DNA from: an uncultured Shimia sp.
GTDB lineage: Bacteria; Pseudomonadota; Alphaproteobacteria; Rhodobacterales; Rhodobacteraceae
DNA length: 64,000 bases
NCBI RefSeq assembly: GCF_947493595.1
Contig: NZ_CANLRL010000001.1
Coordinates: forward strand, 186,001-250,000
Direction: 5' to 3'
Shown here: positions 34,118 through 43,254 of the stretch, piece by piece
Numbering within the stretch: the first letter of the stretch is position 1
Layout of the letters: the number at the start of each line of letters is the position of its first letter
Notes under the pieces: model-generated
What the model was told of the DNA's origin: nothing
Databases searched by the model: none
The model's input: only the letters and a program-made list of their open reading frames with translations
Position numbers and translations under genes: made by a program

Positions 34118-36061
34118 TCATGCCCGGTTGCGGCGCGTGATTTCGCGGCCTGGCACCAGTTTCTCCAGCTCTTCTTGCTGTATCTTGATGCTGTTGCGGT
34201 CTTTGGTGGGATAGGCAGACAGGGGCGGGGTACCGCCATAGAGCGCCTGTAGCGTGATGTCGCGGCCAATCGGCGTGGCGGCCTTGGAACCGCTGCCGTG
34301 TTCCACAACTACGGCCACTGCGATCTTCGGGTTTTCAAACGGCGCGTAATTCACAAACAGACCGTGGTCGCGGCGGTTCCACGGCAGGTCTTCGTTGCGG
34401 GTCACACCACGCGCACGCTCAGCGGCTGTGATGTTGCGGACCTGAGAGGTGCCGGTCTTGCCTGCCATGCGGAACTCATCTTCGATGATGCGTTTGCTGT
34501 AGGCCGTTCCACGGCGGTGGTTGGAAACCGCATACATGCCGCGTTGCACCTCGGCGAGATGGGTCGGGCTGATGTCCAGACGGGGCGCTTCGGCAATTGG
34601 CTGTTCCACGCCGTTGATGGATTTCACCAGACGGGGCGGCACAGCTTTGCCAGTGGCGAGGCGTGCAGTCATCACCGCGAGTTGCAGCGGTGAGGCAAGC
34701 ACAAACCCCTGCCCAATGGAGGCGTTGGCGGTGTCGCCCACCACCCAATCTTCGCCGCGCACCGAGCTTTTCCAGTCGCGCGACGGGTTCAGGCCGCGCG
34801 CCACGCCGGACAGCGGCAGGTCAAATTTCACGCCAATGCCAAATTTGGCTGCCACTTCGGACATCTTGTCGATGCCGACTTGCAGGGCGATGTCGTAGAA
34901 GTAGACGTCGCAGCTTTCGCGGATGGCTTGCGCGAGGTTCATTTGGCCGTGGCCGCCGCGCTTCCAACAGTGAAAGCGGCGGTTGGAGATTTCCATGTGG
35001 CCGGGGCAGTAAACCGTGTCGTCGTAGCCGATGATGCCCTCTTCGAGCGCGGCCAGCGCGGTGATCATTTTGAACGTGGACCCCGGAGGGTAGGTGCCTT
35101 GGACCGATTTGGCCGCGAGAGGGCGGTGGTCGTTGCCGGTCAGCTCACCGTAGTCGGCAACCGAGATGCCCTCGACAAAGAGGTTGGGGTCAAAGGTCGG
35201 AGCCGAGGCGACGGCCAGCAAGTCGCCGGTTTCGCAATCCATAACCACGGCGGCGGCGCTTTCTTCGCCCAGTCGCGCCTGCGCATAAGATTGCAGCCCT
35301 TGGTCGATGGTCAGCTGAATGTCGTCGCCCTGTTCACCTTCGCGGCGGTCCAACTCGCGCATGATGCGGCCAACGGCGTTGACCTCGACACGTTTGGTGC
35401 CTGCCACGCCGCGCAGATCATCCTCCATTCGGCCTTCCAGCCCCACCTTGCCAATTTGGAAGCGCGGGATGCGCAGCAGTTGGTCAGGGTTGTCGATCTT
35501 GGACAGGTCGTAGTCGGAGACCGGGCCAACGTAGCCCAGCACATGTGCCATGTCGCCGCGCAAGGGGTAGTAGCGCGAGAGGCCCACCTCAGGTGTGATG
35601 CCGGGCAGGGCGGGGGTGTTGACAGCTACCCGAGAGAGTTCGTCCCAACTGACGCGGTCGGCAATCGTGACCGGCAGGAACGGTGGCGAGCGGCGCATTT
35701 CAGTGACGGCGCGGTCCAACTCCTTGGGGTCAAGTTCCACCAAGGTTGCCAGTTTGTCGATCACCGCGTCCACGTCGCCGGCGTCTTCGGGCACCAGCGT
35801 GACGCGGTAAGACGGCTCGTTTCGGGCGAGCACAATGCCGTTTCGGTCAAAAATCTCACCACGGGCCGGTGGGATCAGGCGAATGTTGATGCGGTTTTCT
35901 TCGGCCAGAAGGCGGTATTGATCTGCTTGGTCCAGTTGCAAATGGCGCATGCGGAAACCGAGACCGGTCATGAAGGCGAGCATGGTGCCGCCAAGCAAGA
36001 GCGCGCGGCGGGAGAGGCGGCCGTGGACCTCGGTGACTTCGGTGGGAGTTTTGGCGCGCAT
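34118..36061 (-). CDS. mrdA: Penicillin-binding protein 2
   Basis: A 647-residue class B transpeptidase of the elongasome. One membrane anchor lies near 20-40 (LLLGGTMLAFMTGLGFRM), then the pedestal domain with GRMEDDLRG. The transpeptidase domain has SxxK in PGSTFKMITAL, the second motif in RESCDVYFYD, and KTG in MAGKTGTSQV. It crosslinks the glycan made by RodA. The gene overlaps the mreD stop by one base and lies seven bases before rodA. Confidence 0.96.
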   Translation of the reverse strand: MRAKTPTEVTEVHGRLSRRALLLGGTMLAFMTGLGFRMRHLQLDQADQYRLLAEENRINIRLIPPARGEIFDRNGIVLARNEPSYRVTLVPEDAGDVDAVIDKLATLVELDPKELDRAVTEMRRSPPFLPVTIADRVSWDELSRVAVNTPALPGITPEVGLSRYYPLRGDMAHVLGYVGPVSDYDLSKIDNPDQLLRIPRFQIGKVGLEGRMEDDLRGVAGTKRVEVNAVGRIMRELDRREGEQGDDIQLTIDQGLQSYAQARLGEESAAAVVMDCETGDLLAVASAPTFDPNLFVEGISVADYGELTGNDHRPLAAKSVQGTYPPGSTFKMITALAALEEGIIGYDDTVYCPGHMEISNRRFHCWKRGGHGQMNLAQAIRESCDVYFYDIALQVGIDKMSEVAAKFGIGVKFDLPLSGVARGLNPSRDWKSSVRGEDWVVGDTANASIGQGFVLASPLQLAVMTARLATGKAVPPRLVKSINGVEQPIAEAPRLDISPTHLAEVQRGMYAVSNHRRGTAYSKRIIEDEFRMAGKTGTSQVRNITAAERARGVTRNEDLPWNRRDHGLFVNYAPFENPKIAVAVVVEHGSGSKAATPIGRDITLQALYGGTPPLSAYPTKDRNSIKIQQEELEKLVPGREITRRNRA

Positions 36062-36591
36062 CAGTTGGCCCCCAAGGCATCATGAGCTGTGGCGCGGCGC
36101 ACGCCAAACAGCAGATGAGACAGGAAGACCACACCGGGGTAGATGGCGATGTTCATGATGGTTTGCATCAGCATCAGGCCCAGCGACGGCAGTGGCAGCA
36201 GGAAAATGGTGCCGATCAGGCGATACCCCACGGTTATGGCCAGCATGATCACGGCGGCGGTGAGCCATTCGGTCGCAAAAGTGGCGTCGCGTAGGCGGGG
36301 TGCGCGGCTGCGTTGGATTTCGCAGGCAAAGACCATGATCGCGGCGGCCAGTCCCGGGGGACGCAGGAGCAGGAAGTCAGCCAGCAGAAAGACGCCAGCG
36401 ATCAGAAGCGGCGGCGTGTAGTCCGGTTGGCGCACGGCCCATGCCAGCGCCAGAACCACCATGAATTCCGGCCCGGCCCAGCGGCGCGGGGTGGTTTCCA
36501 ACGGCAGAAGCTGTGCAAAGACCAAGAGCAGGCACAACAGGGCAAAGACAAACCGCATCAACCACTTATTGGACAGTGCTGCGTCAGCCAT
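36061..36591 (-). CDS. mreD: Rod shape-determining protein MreD
   Basis: A 176-residue inner-membrane protein with about five hydrophobic helices and the family pattern PEFMVVLALAWAVRQPDYTPPLLIAGVFLLADFLLLRPPG. MreD bridges MreC and the RodA/PBP2 pair. ATG 36591 (MADAALSNKW) overlaps the mreC stop by eight bases. The longer track start adds a basic 13-residue stretch and is not used. Confidence 0.9.
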   Translation of the reverse strand: MADAALSNKWLMRFVFALLCLLLVFAQLLPLETTPRRWAGPEFMVVLALAWAVRQPDYTPPLLIAGVFLLADFLLLRPPGLAAAIMVFACEIQRSRAPRLRDATFATEWLTAAVIMLAITVGYRLIGTIFLLPLPSLGLMLMQTIMNIAIYPGVVFLSHLLFGVRRATAHDALGAN

Positions 36592-37477
36592 CGGTGGTCT
36601 CCGAGAAGGCTTCGGGGCTATCCGGGGCAATCACGGTGCCAGGGCTGTCAAGCCGTTCCTGGCCGTGGTGGCGCAGGACGCGCAGGAACTCGAGACGCTC
36701 ATAGTCCGCGGCGAGGCGCACACGCAGGCGACCGGAGGGGTCCACCGCAACTTGACCGATTAGCAATCCGCCGGGGAAGACGCCGCCGTCACCGGAGGTC
36801 ACAACCCGGTCTCCGGGGCGGACGAGATCAGGCGTTTCGAGGAAGTCCACATGCGGCGCAACTGAGTTGTCGCCCACGATCAGCGCTGATTGACCCGACG
36901 GCTGGATGCGGGCGGGAATACGGCTGGAGCTGTCGGTCAGCAGCATCACGCGGGAGCTGGATTGGCCAACGCCAGAGATACGGCCAACGAGGCCGATGCC
37001 ATCCATCGCCGCCCAGCCGTCAATGATGCCGTCGCGCGCGCCGATGTTGAGCAGCACGGATTGGCGGAACGGGGAGCCGCTGTCGGCCAAAACAACGCCG
37101 GTGACATAGGTCAGGCGTGGATCAAGGCGCACATTGTTGAGATCCAGCAGCCGGGCGTTTTCCTGTTCCAGCTGCAAAGCGGCTTCTTTCCAGGCCTTCA
37201 TGTCCTGCAATTCACGACGCAGGTCACGGTTCTGTGCGACGATGCGGGTGTAGCTTTGGAAGTTGCGCAGCATGTTCACTGCGCCAGTGACCGGCGCCAT
37301 GGCCCAGTCAAAATTGGGCACCACAGTGTCGGTGATTTGAGCGCGGAAGCGTTCCACGCGGGGGCTGTCGATGCGCCAGATCAGGAAGACGCCCAGCAAC
37401 AGTAGGATCAGCACACCCAGAAGCAACCGCCGCAGCGGTGCTGAGAAATCTTCGCTCTGGCTGCGATCTTTGGCCAA
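36584..37477 (-). CDS. mreC: Rod shape-determining protein MreC
   Basis: A 297-residue bitopic protein with a membrane helix near 16-35 (LLLGVLILLLLGVFLIW) and a coiled coil near 75-105. The periplasmic beta-barrel domain includes YVTGVVLADSGSPFRQSVLLNIGARDGI and VTSGDGGVFPGGLLIG. MreC links MreB filaments to PBP2. It starts with TTG, preceded by GGAGACACC, and is second in the operon. Confidence 0.94.
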   Translation of the reverse strand: MAKDRSQSEDFSAPLRRLLLGVLILLLLGVFLIWRIDSPRVERFRAQITDTVVPNFDWAMAPVTGAVNMLRNFQSYTRIVAQNRDLRRELQDMKAWKEAALQLEQENARLLDLNNVRLDPRLTYVTGVVLADSGSPFRQSVLLNIGARDGIIDGWAAMDGIGLVGRISGVGQSSSRVMLLTDSSSRIPARIQPSGQSALIVGDNSVAPHVDFLETPDLVRPGDRVVTSGDGGVFPGGLLIGQVAVDPSGRLRVRLAADYERLEFLRVLRHHGQERLDSPGTVIAPDSPEAFSETTDG

Positions 37478-37558
37478 GGTGTCTCCGGATCAGAGATGGT
37501 GGGCGTTATGCTACACCGCCGGAAGGCTGACGCCAAACCGGCGCGAGATCAGGCCGGG

Positions 37559-38623
<1,065 letters not shown>

Positions 38624-38659
38624 TCAAAGCCCGCGACTCTCTCGAGTCCGGGCGGCCTT

Positions 38660-38687
38660 CTTATAGGAACTCGAAGGCTGTTGTGAA
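38660..38687 (-). promoter_or_regulatory. Predicted sigma-70 promoter of the mreB operon
   Basis: On the minus strand TTCACA (five of six) and TATAAG (five of six) are spaced 16 bases apart, ending 61 bases upstream of the mreB ATG. Confidence 0.6.
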
Positions 38688-38725
38688 AGACCCGCAATAA
38701 AACAAAGGCGACATTCCGCCGCGTG

Positions 38726-38748
38726 GGGTGGTCACGGCGCGACCACCC
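38726..38748 (-). terminator. Hairpin downstream of the TorF-like porin gene
   Basis: A perfect 8-bp stem (GGGTGGTC / GACCACCC) with a seven-base loop lies 17 bases past the porin stop. The U-rich stretch follows only after about 20 bases, so termination is likely but not canonical. Confidence 0.5.
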
Positions 38749-38764
38749 GGATGTGAGAGCTCGT

Positions 38765-39403
38765 TTAGAAGGCAAATTTCAACATGCCAACAACCCCTTC
38801 GTCATCACCGTCTCGGCCGTGATAACGCATGTCAAACGAGATGGTGTCGGTGAAGGCGTATTCCGCGCCAACGTCCCAGTAATAGTCGCTGGATGCCCCG
38901 TCATCGACGCCGTAGAGGGCAGAGGTTTTCCAGCGGTCGCCGATGTCATAGCCAACCTGTGCGTAGCGATTGTAGTTCTTGTTGGTCCAGTCGTAGGCGG
39001 CGTAGCCTTTGACATACATGGCGTTGTCAAACGTATAGGTGAGGCCGACGGCGGCTTCGCTGCTGTCATAGCCGGTGTCATCATAAGATTTGCGCACCAG
39101 GCCAAGGTCATAGGCAAAGTTGTTACCCACGTTGGAACGGTAGCCCGTGTAGAGGTTGTATTGCCATTTGTCAGCGGTGCCGAAGTCGACGTTGGAGCCC
39201 CAGGCCCCAAAATAGAACCCACTGTTTTCCACTTCGACCCAAGGTTGGATCGCAAAGCCGTCTGACTTTGATACACCTGAGTCGATGTAGTCGGACGTCA
39301 TGTCCGCGCCATATGACCAGTTCCAGCCTTGTGCGGCGGCGCCACTGGCGAAGGCAAGGGGAGCACAAAGCGCGGCGGCGCAAATTGGTGTGCGATAGTT
39401 CAT
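38765..39403 (-). CDS. TorF family putative porin
   Basis: A 212-residue outer-membrane beta-barrel. A Sec signal (CAAALCAPLAFASGAAAQ) precedes GADMTSDYIDSGVSKSDGFAIQPWV, the signature start of the Gcw_chp/TorF family. Alternating strands rich in Tyr, Asp and Gly continue to a terminal Phe (LKFAF), the BAM recognition end. The transported solute is unknown. SD AGAGGAAA is present. It is a single gene divergent from rlmJ; the 205-bp gap between them holds no further recognisable feature. Confidence 0.85.
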   Translation of the reverse strand: MNYRTPICAAALCAPLAFASGAAAQGWNWSYGADMTSDYIDSGVSKSDGFAIQPWVEVENSGFYFGAWGSNVDFGTADKWQYNLYTGYRSNVGNNFAYDLGLVRKSYDDTGYDSSEAAVGLTYTFDNAMYVKGYAAYDWTNKNYNRYAQVGYDIGDRWKTSALYGVDDGASSDYYWDVGAEYAFTDTISFDMRYHGRDGDDEGVVGMLKFAF

Positions 39404-39608
39404 GGGTCTTTCCTCTCATGCGTGAGTGGTGTTTTTGTTTTTGTGAGACTTGTCTGTCTCGGGACGCATTTGGCAGCCGCTCACGGGGCTTTGAAGAGGG
39501 GCGCAAAAAACCGCCTAGACTTGGGCAGGAAGTTGCAAAATCTGATAGTTTTGGTGGGCCGAAATCTGCCGTCTGGGCATTGGCGCGCAGGCAGGCTATT
39601 GAAAGCTC

Positions 39609-40388
39609 ATGCTGAGTTACCAACACATCTACCACGCCGGCAATCTGGCCGATGTTCAGAAACACGCGCTTTTGGCGGTGATGCTGGAATACATGGGGCA
39701 AAAGCCCAAACCAATGAGCTATTTGGAGACCCACGCGGCGCGTGGTGTCTATCAGTTGGACGATGCGGCGGCTGTGAAAACCGGTGAGGCGGAGGCTGGT
39801 ATTGCCAAAGTGGCGCAGTGGTTTGCGTCGGACCATCCCTACAAACGGGCGTTAACAGCTGTGCAGGAGCGGCATGGCGACGTGGCTTATCCGGGCTCGC
39901 CCGCCATTGCGCAGGCGTTGTTGCGAGCGCAGGACAGCATGCAGCTTTGCGAATTGCACCCGCAGGAAGCGACGGCGCTACGGCAAGCCATGCGCGGCAG
40001 TGGCGCGAAAGTGCATCAAAAAGACGGGTTTGAGGCCGTCATGGGGATTTGCCCACCAACTCCGCGCCGTGGTGTTCTGTTGATTGATCCAAGCTATGAG
40101 ATCAAGGACGATTACAAGACCCTGCCTGGGTGGATCGCCAATGTGCACCGCAAGTGGAATGTCGGTGTGATCGCGCTGTGGTATCCGATCTTGCGAGACG
40201 GGACACACAAGCAGATGGTGCAGGCCTTGGAGGCGAAAGGTTTCCCTAAGGTCCTACGGCATGAGGTGGAATTCCCCCCTGCAAAAGAGGGCCATCGTAT
40301 GATAGGGTCGGGCATGTTCATCATAAACGCGCCTTATGGATTACAAGCGGAGGCGCAGGACCTGACGAAGAGGTTTGCCAGCCTCTGA
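39609..40388 (+). CDS. rlmJ: 23S rRNA (adenine(2030)-N6)-methyltransferase
   Basis: A 259-residue SAM-dependent enzyme. The N-terminus MLSYQHIYHAGNLADVQKHALL is diagnostic for RlmJ. MSYLETHAARGVYQL contains the SAM-contacting residues, and the catalytic LIDPSYEIKDDY is the D/NPPY-type motif in its RlmJ form. LWYPI and the C-terminal GMFIINAPYGL complete the pattern. No clear SD. Monocistronic. Confidence 0.95.
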   Translation: MLSYQHIYHAGNLADVQKHALLAVMLEYMGQKPKPMSYLETHAARGVYQLDDAAAVKTGEAEAGIAKVAQWFASDHPYKRALTAVQERHGDVAYPGSPAIAQALLRAQDSMQLCELHPQEATALRQAMRGSGAKVHQKDGFEAVMGICPPTPRRGVLLIDPSYEIKDDYKTLPGWIANVHRKWNVGVIALWYPILRDGTHKQMVQALEAKGFPKVLRHEVEFPPAKEGHRMIGSGMFIINAPYGLQAEAQDLTKRFASL

Positions 40389-40440
40389 CCTCCGTTGACC
40401 CTGTGTCCCACGGCCAGATTTCGCATTCTCTAGGGTTGTG

Positions 40441-40455
40441 TTTCACATTGTGAAA
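40441..40455. promoter_or_regulatory. Perfect palindrome 1 upstream of the sulfatase operon
   Basis: TTTCACATTGTGAAA has 7+1+7 perfect symmetry. It directly abuts palindrome 2 and lies 26 bases upstream of a consensus TTGACA. Confidence 0.7.
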
Positions 40456-40470
40456 TCCACAAATTGTGGA
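40456..40470. promoter_or_regulatory. Perfect palindrome 2 upstream of the sulfatase operon
   Basis: TCCACAAATTGTGGA is also 7+1+7 and shares the CACA...TGTG core with palindrome 1. The two centres are 15 bases apart, so dimers would bind about one and a half turns apart. Confidence 0.7.
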
Positions 40471-40480
40471 GTAATTTCAA

Positions 40481-40509
40481 TTGACAGTAGAGTGAGGGTT
40501 GCGCACATT
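40481..40509 (+). promoter_or_regulatory. Possible promoter of the sulfatase operon
   Basis: A perfect -35 TTGACA lies 11 bases beyond the palindromes. The matching -10 (CACATT after 17 bases) is weak, so an activator may be needed (inference). Confidence 0.4.
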
Positions 40510-40594
40510 TTTGGCGTGGCACCTGACGGTTTTTGTTTGCCAAGATTTTTAGCCAAGATGTCTTTCAGGTGTGCTTATTTAAGGGAGTTTTGTT

Positions 40595-42169
40595 ATGGGT
40601 CTGAACCCAAAGAAGGCTGTCGTGCGCCTTTCAGCGGTGGCCGCTGTAATGACGACAGTTGCGACCGCACTGACGGCGCAGGAAAAACCCAACATTCTTG
40701 TGATCTGGGGCGATGATATCGGGCAATCCAATATCTCGGCCTACACCATGGGAATGATGGGCTATCAAACGCCAAACATAGACCGTGTGGCCGAAGAGGG
40801 CATGATTTTCACCGACTATTACGGTGAGCAATCTTGTACCGCAGGCCGTTCATCATTCATCACCGGCCAATCGGTGTTCCGCACAGGTCTGTCCAAAGTG
40901 GGCATGCCGGGCGCGCCAGAAGGTATGCAGGTGGAAGATCCAACGATTGCGGGTCTTTTGAAGGCAGAAGGCTATGTCACCGGGCAGTTTGGCAAAAACC
41001 ACCTGGGTGACCGCGATGAGATGCTGCCAACCAACCATGGTTTTGATGAGTTCTTTGGCAACCTCTACCACCTGAACGCAGAAGAAGAGCCAGAGAATGA
41101 GGACTACCCTCAGGATCCTGAATTCCGTGAGCGGTTTGGCCCTCGCGGTGTGATCAAGTCGTCGGCAGATGGCACAATCGAAGACACCGGTCCGCTGACC
41201 AAGAAGCGTATGGAGACTGTGGATGAAGAGACCGTTGCTGCGGCAATTGACTTCATCAAGCGCTCCAACGAGCAGGGTCAGCCATTCTTTGTCTGGTGGA
41301 GCGGCACGCGGATGCACTTCCGCACCCACGTCAAAGACGAGATGCGTCTGAAGGCGGATGAGATCGCTGGCAAACACATGGACGAGTACCAGGCAGGCAT
41401 GATCGAGCACGACATGCATGTGGGTCAGCTTCTGGATGTGCTGGACGAGCTTGGCATCTCTGATAACACCATTGTGCACTATTCCACCGACAACGGCCCG
41501 CATATGAACAGCTGGCCTGATGCGGCGATGACTCCGTTCCGCGGTGAGAAGAACACCAACTGGGAAGGTGGCTGGCGTGTGCCGTCCATGGTGCGTTGGC
41601 CGGGTAATATTGAAGCCGGATCGATCTCCAACAACATCATGCACCACATGGATTGGTTGCCAACATATCTTGCGGCGGCTGGTAACGCGGACATCAAGGA
41701 AAATCTGAAAGCCGGTGGCGTTCAGGCGATTGGCCGTGAGTACAAGGTGCATCTGGATGGCTACAACTTCCTGCCCTACCTGACCGGTGAGACCGAGGAG
41801 AGCCCACGTCGTGAGATTTTCTATTTCTCTGATGACGGCGATCTGACCGCGCTGCGCTACAACGACTGGAAGGTGATCTTCCTGGAGCACCGCTATCCGC
41901 AGACACTGCGGGCCTGGGCAGAGCCTTGGACAGAGCTGCGTATCCCGCTGTTGTTCAACCTGCGTCGTGACCCGTATGAGCGCTCTAATATCACCTCCAA
42001 CACCTACTGGGATTGGTATCTGGATCGCGTCTACCTACTGTTGCCAGCGGCTGGCTATGTGGGTGAATTCCTTGCAACATTTGAAGAATTCCCCCCACGT
42101 CAGAAGCCAGGCAGTTTCACCATTGGGGATGCCAAGGACAAGATCTTCAGCCAGATCGGCTCCAAGTAA
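40595..42169 (+). CDS. Exported arylsulfatase
   Basis: A 524-residue formylglycine sulfatase with a signal peptide (residues 1-28, ending ATALTAQ). PNILVIWGDDIGQSNISAY carries the Asp pair for Ca, the modified Cys81 lies in SCTAGRSSFITGQ (C-x-A-x-R), and GQFGKNHLGDRDE has the catalytic Lys/His. STDNGPHMNSW supplies the distal Asp-Asn ligands. A C-terminal GSFTIGDAKDK block is shared by this arylsulfatase group. It hydrolyses sulfate esters in the periplasm, but the natural substrate is unknown. No formylglycine-generating enzyme is in the window. SD AAGGGAG is strong. First gene of the MoxR/VWA/cytochrome cluster. Confidence 0.93.
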   Translation: MGLNPKKAVVRLSAVAAVMTTVATALTAQEKPNILVIWGDDIGQSNISAYTMGMMGYQTPNIDRVAEEGMIFTDYYGEQSCTAGRSSFITGQSVFRTGLSKVGMPGAPEGMQVEDPTIAGLLKAEGYVTGQFGKNHLGDRDEMLPTNHGFDEFFGNLYHLNAEEEPENEDYPQDPEFRERFGPRGVIKSSADGTIEDTGPLTKKRMETVDEETVAAAIDFIKRSNEQGQPFFVWWSGTRMHFRTHVKDEMRLKADEIAGKHMDEYQAGMIEHDMHVGQLLDVLDELGISDNTIVHYSTDNGPHMNSWPDAAMTPFRGEKNTNWEGGWRVPSMVRWPGNIEAGSISNNIMHHMDWLPTYLAAAGNADIKENLKAGGVQAIGREYKVHLDGYNFLPYLTGETEESPRREIFYFSDDGDLTALRYNDWKVIFLEHRYPQTLRAWAEPWTELRIPLLFNLRRDPYERSNITSNTYWDWYLDRVYLLLPAAGYVGEFLATFEEFPPRQKPGSFTIGDAKDKIFSQIGSK

Positions 42170-42187
42170 GTTTTTGACAGAGAACAC

Positions 42188-42223
42188 CCCTTCCGGCCCC
42201 ATGTGGCCGGGAGGGATATTTTT
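42188..42223 (+). terminator. Terminator/attenuator between sulfatase and HAD genes (element copy D)
   Basis: An 11-bp stem (CCCTTCCGGCC / GGCCGGGAGGG, one G-U) with a six-base loop is followed by ATATTTTT. It lies inside an otherwise continuous gene run and shares GGGATATTT with the other intergenic elements in the window. Confidence 0.75.
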
Positions 42224-42261
42224 GATCTGGGGTGCGGCCCTGATGCAATTTGGATGGTCCT

Positions 42262-43254
42262 ATGACTTTGTTGACTTCGTTTAAAACAACTTGTTTGTCT
42301 TTGGCTCTGGTAGGCGTTGCCGGTGTTGGTTTGGCCGATCCGTTGCCGTCCTGGCAGGGGGCGTCCAAAGACCGGATCATCGCATTTGTCGAAGCGGTGT
42401 CTGAGGTTGGCGGGGCGGACTATGTGACGCCGGCAGACCGGATTGCGGTGTTTGATAATGACGGCACGCTTTGGGCCGAGCAGCCGATGTATTTCCAACT
42501 GTTTTTTGCGCTCGACCGTGTGGCCAAGATTGGGGCGGAAGATCCGTCTAAGTTGACCAGTGATGTGCTGAAGGCCGCCGCCGCGGGCGACATGGACGGT
42601 GTTTTGGCCGGTGGCAAGGAAGGGCTGATCGAGATTTTGGCGCTGTCCCATGCCAATCAGAACCTGGATGAGTTTTCTGCTGATGTGGCGGCGTGGGTTT
42701 CAGAGGCAAAGCACCCGACCACGGGGCTTGGCTATGATGAGATGACCTATCAGCCGATGGTCGAGCTGTTGCGGTACCTGCGGGACGAGGAGTTTAAGAC
42801 CTACATCGTCTCCGGCGGCGGTATCGATTTTATGCGGGTCTTCGCCGAGGACGTTTATGGCATTTCACCTGAGCAGACGATTGGCTCGTCGCTGACGTCA
42901 ACCTATGAGGTGGTCGACGGCGTTCCGACGATCATCAAGAATGACACGTTGTTCTTTAACGATGACAAAGGCGGCAAGCCGGTTGCGATCAACCACCATA
43001 TTGGCAAGCGGCCCATTATGGCAGTGGGCAACTCGGACGGCGATTTTGAGATGCTGGAATACACCACGGCGGGCGAGGGCGCACGGTTGGGCGTCTATAT
43101 CCACCACACCGATGGCGAGCGCGAATGGGCCTATGACCGTGAAGGGCACATTGGGGTGCTGAACCGCGGGTTGGATGAGGCTGACGCGCGTGGCTGGGTG
43201 CTGGTCGACATGAAAAACGAATGGACTCGGATTTTCACCGGTGAGGTGGAGTGA
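42262..43254 (+). CDS. Exported HAD-superfamily phosphatase
   Basis: A 330-residue protein with a Sec signal peptide (CLSLALVGVAGVGLADP). The HAD motif I FDNDGTLWAEQ is at 64-74 (nucleophile Asp65, general acid Asp67), motif II is YIVSGGGIDFMRVF, and motif IV is MAVGNSDGDFEML. The phosphoserine-phosphatase-like subfamily is indicated. It would act in the periplasm, where HAD enzymes are less common. The start has no clear SD and lies 92 bases after the sulfatase, behind a terminator-like hairpin. Its stop overlaps the moxR start (TGATG). Confidence 0.88.
   Translation: MTLLTSFKTTCLSLALVGVAGVGLADPLPSWQGASKDRIIAFVEAVSEVGGADYVTPADRIAVFDNDGTLWAEQPMYFQLFFALDRVAKIGAEDPSKLTSDVLKAAAAGDMDGVLAGGKEGLIEILALSHANQNLDEFSADVAAWVSEAKHPTTGLGYDEMTYQPMVELLRYLRDEEFKTYIVSGGGIDFMRVFAEDVYGISPEQTIGSSLTSTYEVVDGVPTIIKNDTLFFNDDKGGKPVAINHHIGKRPIMAVGNSDGDFEMLEYTTAGEGARLGVYIHHTDGEREWAYDREGHIGVLNRGLDEADARGWVLVDMKNEWTRIFTGEVE

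Noticed and set aside
34880-36085. 401-residue plus-strand ORF opposite mrdA
   Set aside because: Shadow of PBP2: no domain, no SD and no hydrophobic pattern consistent with a protein; mrdA motifs are complete on the other strand.
40389-40594. Small ORFs in the gap before the sulfatase gene (for example the track ORF starting at 40438)
   Set aside because: No SD and no conserved features, and the frame runs into the sulfatase gene in the wrong frame; the region is better explained as promoter and operators.
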